DNA from: Gammaproteobacteria bacterium
Lineage (GTDB): Bacteria > Pseudomonadota > Gammaproteobacteria > JABABF01 > JAHRAO01
Assembly: GCA_020027215.1 (NCBI GenBank)
Contig: JAHRAO010000002.1
Coordinates: 1 to 43,895 of the forward strand
Reading direction: 5' to 3'
Length of the DNA stretch: 43,895 nucleotides
The position numbers and the translations under genes are program-made. Positions 43,037 through 43,895 of this stretch are shown here, piece by piece (the first letter of the stretch is position 1; every line of letters begins with the position of its first letter). The notes under the pieces are model-generated. The model saw only the letters and a list, made by a program, of their open reading frames with translations. It was not told the origin of the DNA and searched no databases.

Positions 43037-43895
43037 ATGCCCGCATTGATCCACCAAACATCACCCACCAAAACGACAATTGAGCAATTGTGTGACACTT
43101 TACAGGAGTATCTACCGCTCAATATGACCGACACTGTGCGCAGTGCCTATCAATACGCCTCCGTCTTTCACACCGGACAAGTGCGTAAAAGCGGGGAGCA
43201 ATATATCACCCACCCCATTGAGGTTGCGATGATGCTTGCGCGTATGCATATGGATTACCAAAGCGTGGTCGCCGCATTACTCCACGATGTCATAGAAGAC
43301 ACCGCGGCAGTCAAAGAAGATATTTCCAAGCATTTTGGCAACAAAATAGCCGATTTAGTGGACGGCGTTAGTAAACTGGATCAATTGGAATCTTACTCGC
43401 AAGCAACGAAACAATCGCACTATTTTCATAAAATGGTGCTGGCGATGTCCAAAGATTTGCGGGTTGTGATTATCAAGCTCACCGACCGCTTACATAACAT
43501 GCAGACCATTGAATCGTTGACCGCCGAAAAAAAACGCCGCATAGCGATAGAAACACGCGATATTTATGCCCAGATGGCGTTGCGTCTCGGTATGCATAAC
43601 ATGCATGACCAACTCAATGAACTATGTTTTCACACTTTATATCCATGGCGGGCAAAAATGTTACACGCCGCGACTGCCCAACGTATCGGCAATCACTACA
43701 AATTGATGGAACATATTCGCGGGCAATTGATAGCCGGTTTAGAGCAAGCAGGACATAAAGGCAATGTGATCGGCAGAGAAAAACATCTTTATAGTATTTA
43801 CCAAAAAATGCGCCACCGTAAAATTCCTTTTTACGAAATAATGGATGTATTAGGATTCCGCATCATTGTTGATGATATAGATATTTGTTACCGCG
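43037..43895 (+). CDS. spoT: SpoT-like bifunctional (p)ppGpp synthetase/hydrolase, N-terminal part (truncated by window edge)
   Basis: 286 codons are visible from ATG 43037. The HD hydrolase domain looks intact: HTGQVRKSGEQYITHPIEVA, ALLHDVIEDT (HDxxED), DGVSKLDQL and IKLTDRLHNMQT, which favours SpoT over hydrolase-dead RelA. The synthetase domain begins near residue 240 (GREKHLYSIYQKMRHRKIPF, MDVLGFRIIVDD) and is cut by the window end. The enzyme controls the stringent-response alarmone. It begins 3 nt after the YpjD-like gene. Confidence 0.93.
   Translation, partial: MPALIHQTSPTKTTIEQLCDTLQEYLPLNMTDTVRSAYQYASVFHTGQVRKSGEQYITHPIEVAMMLARMHMDYQSVVAALLHDVIEDTAAVKEDISKHFGNKIADLVDGVSKLDQLESYSQATKQSHYFHKMVLAMSKDLRVVIIKLTDRLHNMQTIESLTAEKKRRIAIETRDIYAQMALRLGMHNMHDQLNELCFHTLYPWRAKMLHAATAQRIGNHYKLMEHIRGQLIAGLEQAGHKGNVIGREKHLYSIYQKMRHRKIPFYEIMDVLGFRIIVDDIDICYR

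Noticed and set aside
42526-43083. A 185-codon plus-strand reading over the YpjD-like gene
   Set aside because: It is an out-of-frame shadow; the YpjD frame has coherent membrane segments and family motifs.

Overview
The window reads as a chromosomal segment of a gammaproteobacterium of moderate GC. Three things point there. The S10, spc and alpha ribosomal-protein clusters follow the Escherichia coli gene order exactly. rpsO-pnp is present. Mfd, Der, SpoT, MsrQ, a FabY-type ketosynthase and a PA0069-type radical SAM protein are all of proteobacterial type. Outer-membrane lipoproteins and a TonB-dependent receptor show a Gram-negative envelope. I cannot name an order or genus from sequence alone.

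Layout. Positions 1-293 (minus) hold the start of a Cys-rich lipoprotein that leaves the window. Positions 399-14922 (minus) are one long run from rpsJ to rplQ with secY, rpmJ and rpoA, followed by pncC. A strong sigma-70-like promoter lies upstream of rpsJ at 14985-15013. L5 has a 122-residue N-terminal extension built partly on a 42-bp tandem repeat, and L17 has a 43-residue C-terminal tail. Positions 15171-24931 are mostly housekeeping: fba, rpiA, tRNA-Arg(ACG), glk overlapping msrQ, an HD-domain protein, a FabY-like ketosynthase divergent from a GlxA-type AraC regulator, and rpsO-pnp.

Positions 24932-25352 are non-coding and hold two imperfect 113-bp tandem repeats with nested inverted repeats. 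Positions 25353-31840 look accessory: an AraC/EutR-like regulator divergent from a TonB-dependent receptor, a lipoprotein alpha/beta hydrolase 10 nt behind the receptor, and a separate tryptophan-2-monooxygenase-like flavoenzyme. Together these suggest import and breakdown, or modification, of an amino-acid-containing ligand; this is inference.

Positions 31863-37012 hold a thioredoxin-fold protein, a lipoprotein S41 protease with a PDZ domain, trpF, der and a radical SAM protein. Positions 37143-43895 hold mfd, then a histidine-decarboxylase-like gene overlapping a tandem-ACT gene, a YpjD/CcsA-like membrane protein, and the first 286 codons of spoT, cut by the window end.

Several non-ribosomal genes have a -10-like hexamer only 6-8 nt before the start codon and no Shine-Dalgarno sequence, which suggests leaderless mRNAs. 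No CRISPR array, prophage, transposase or insertion sequence was seen.
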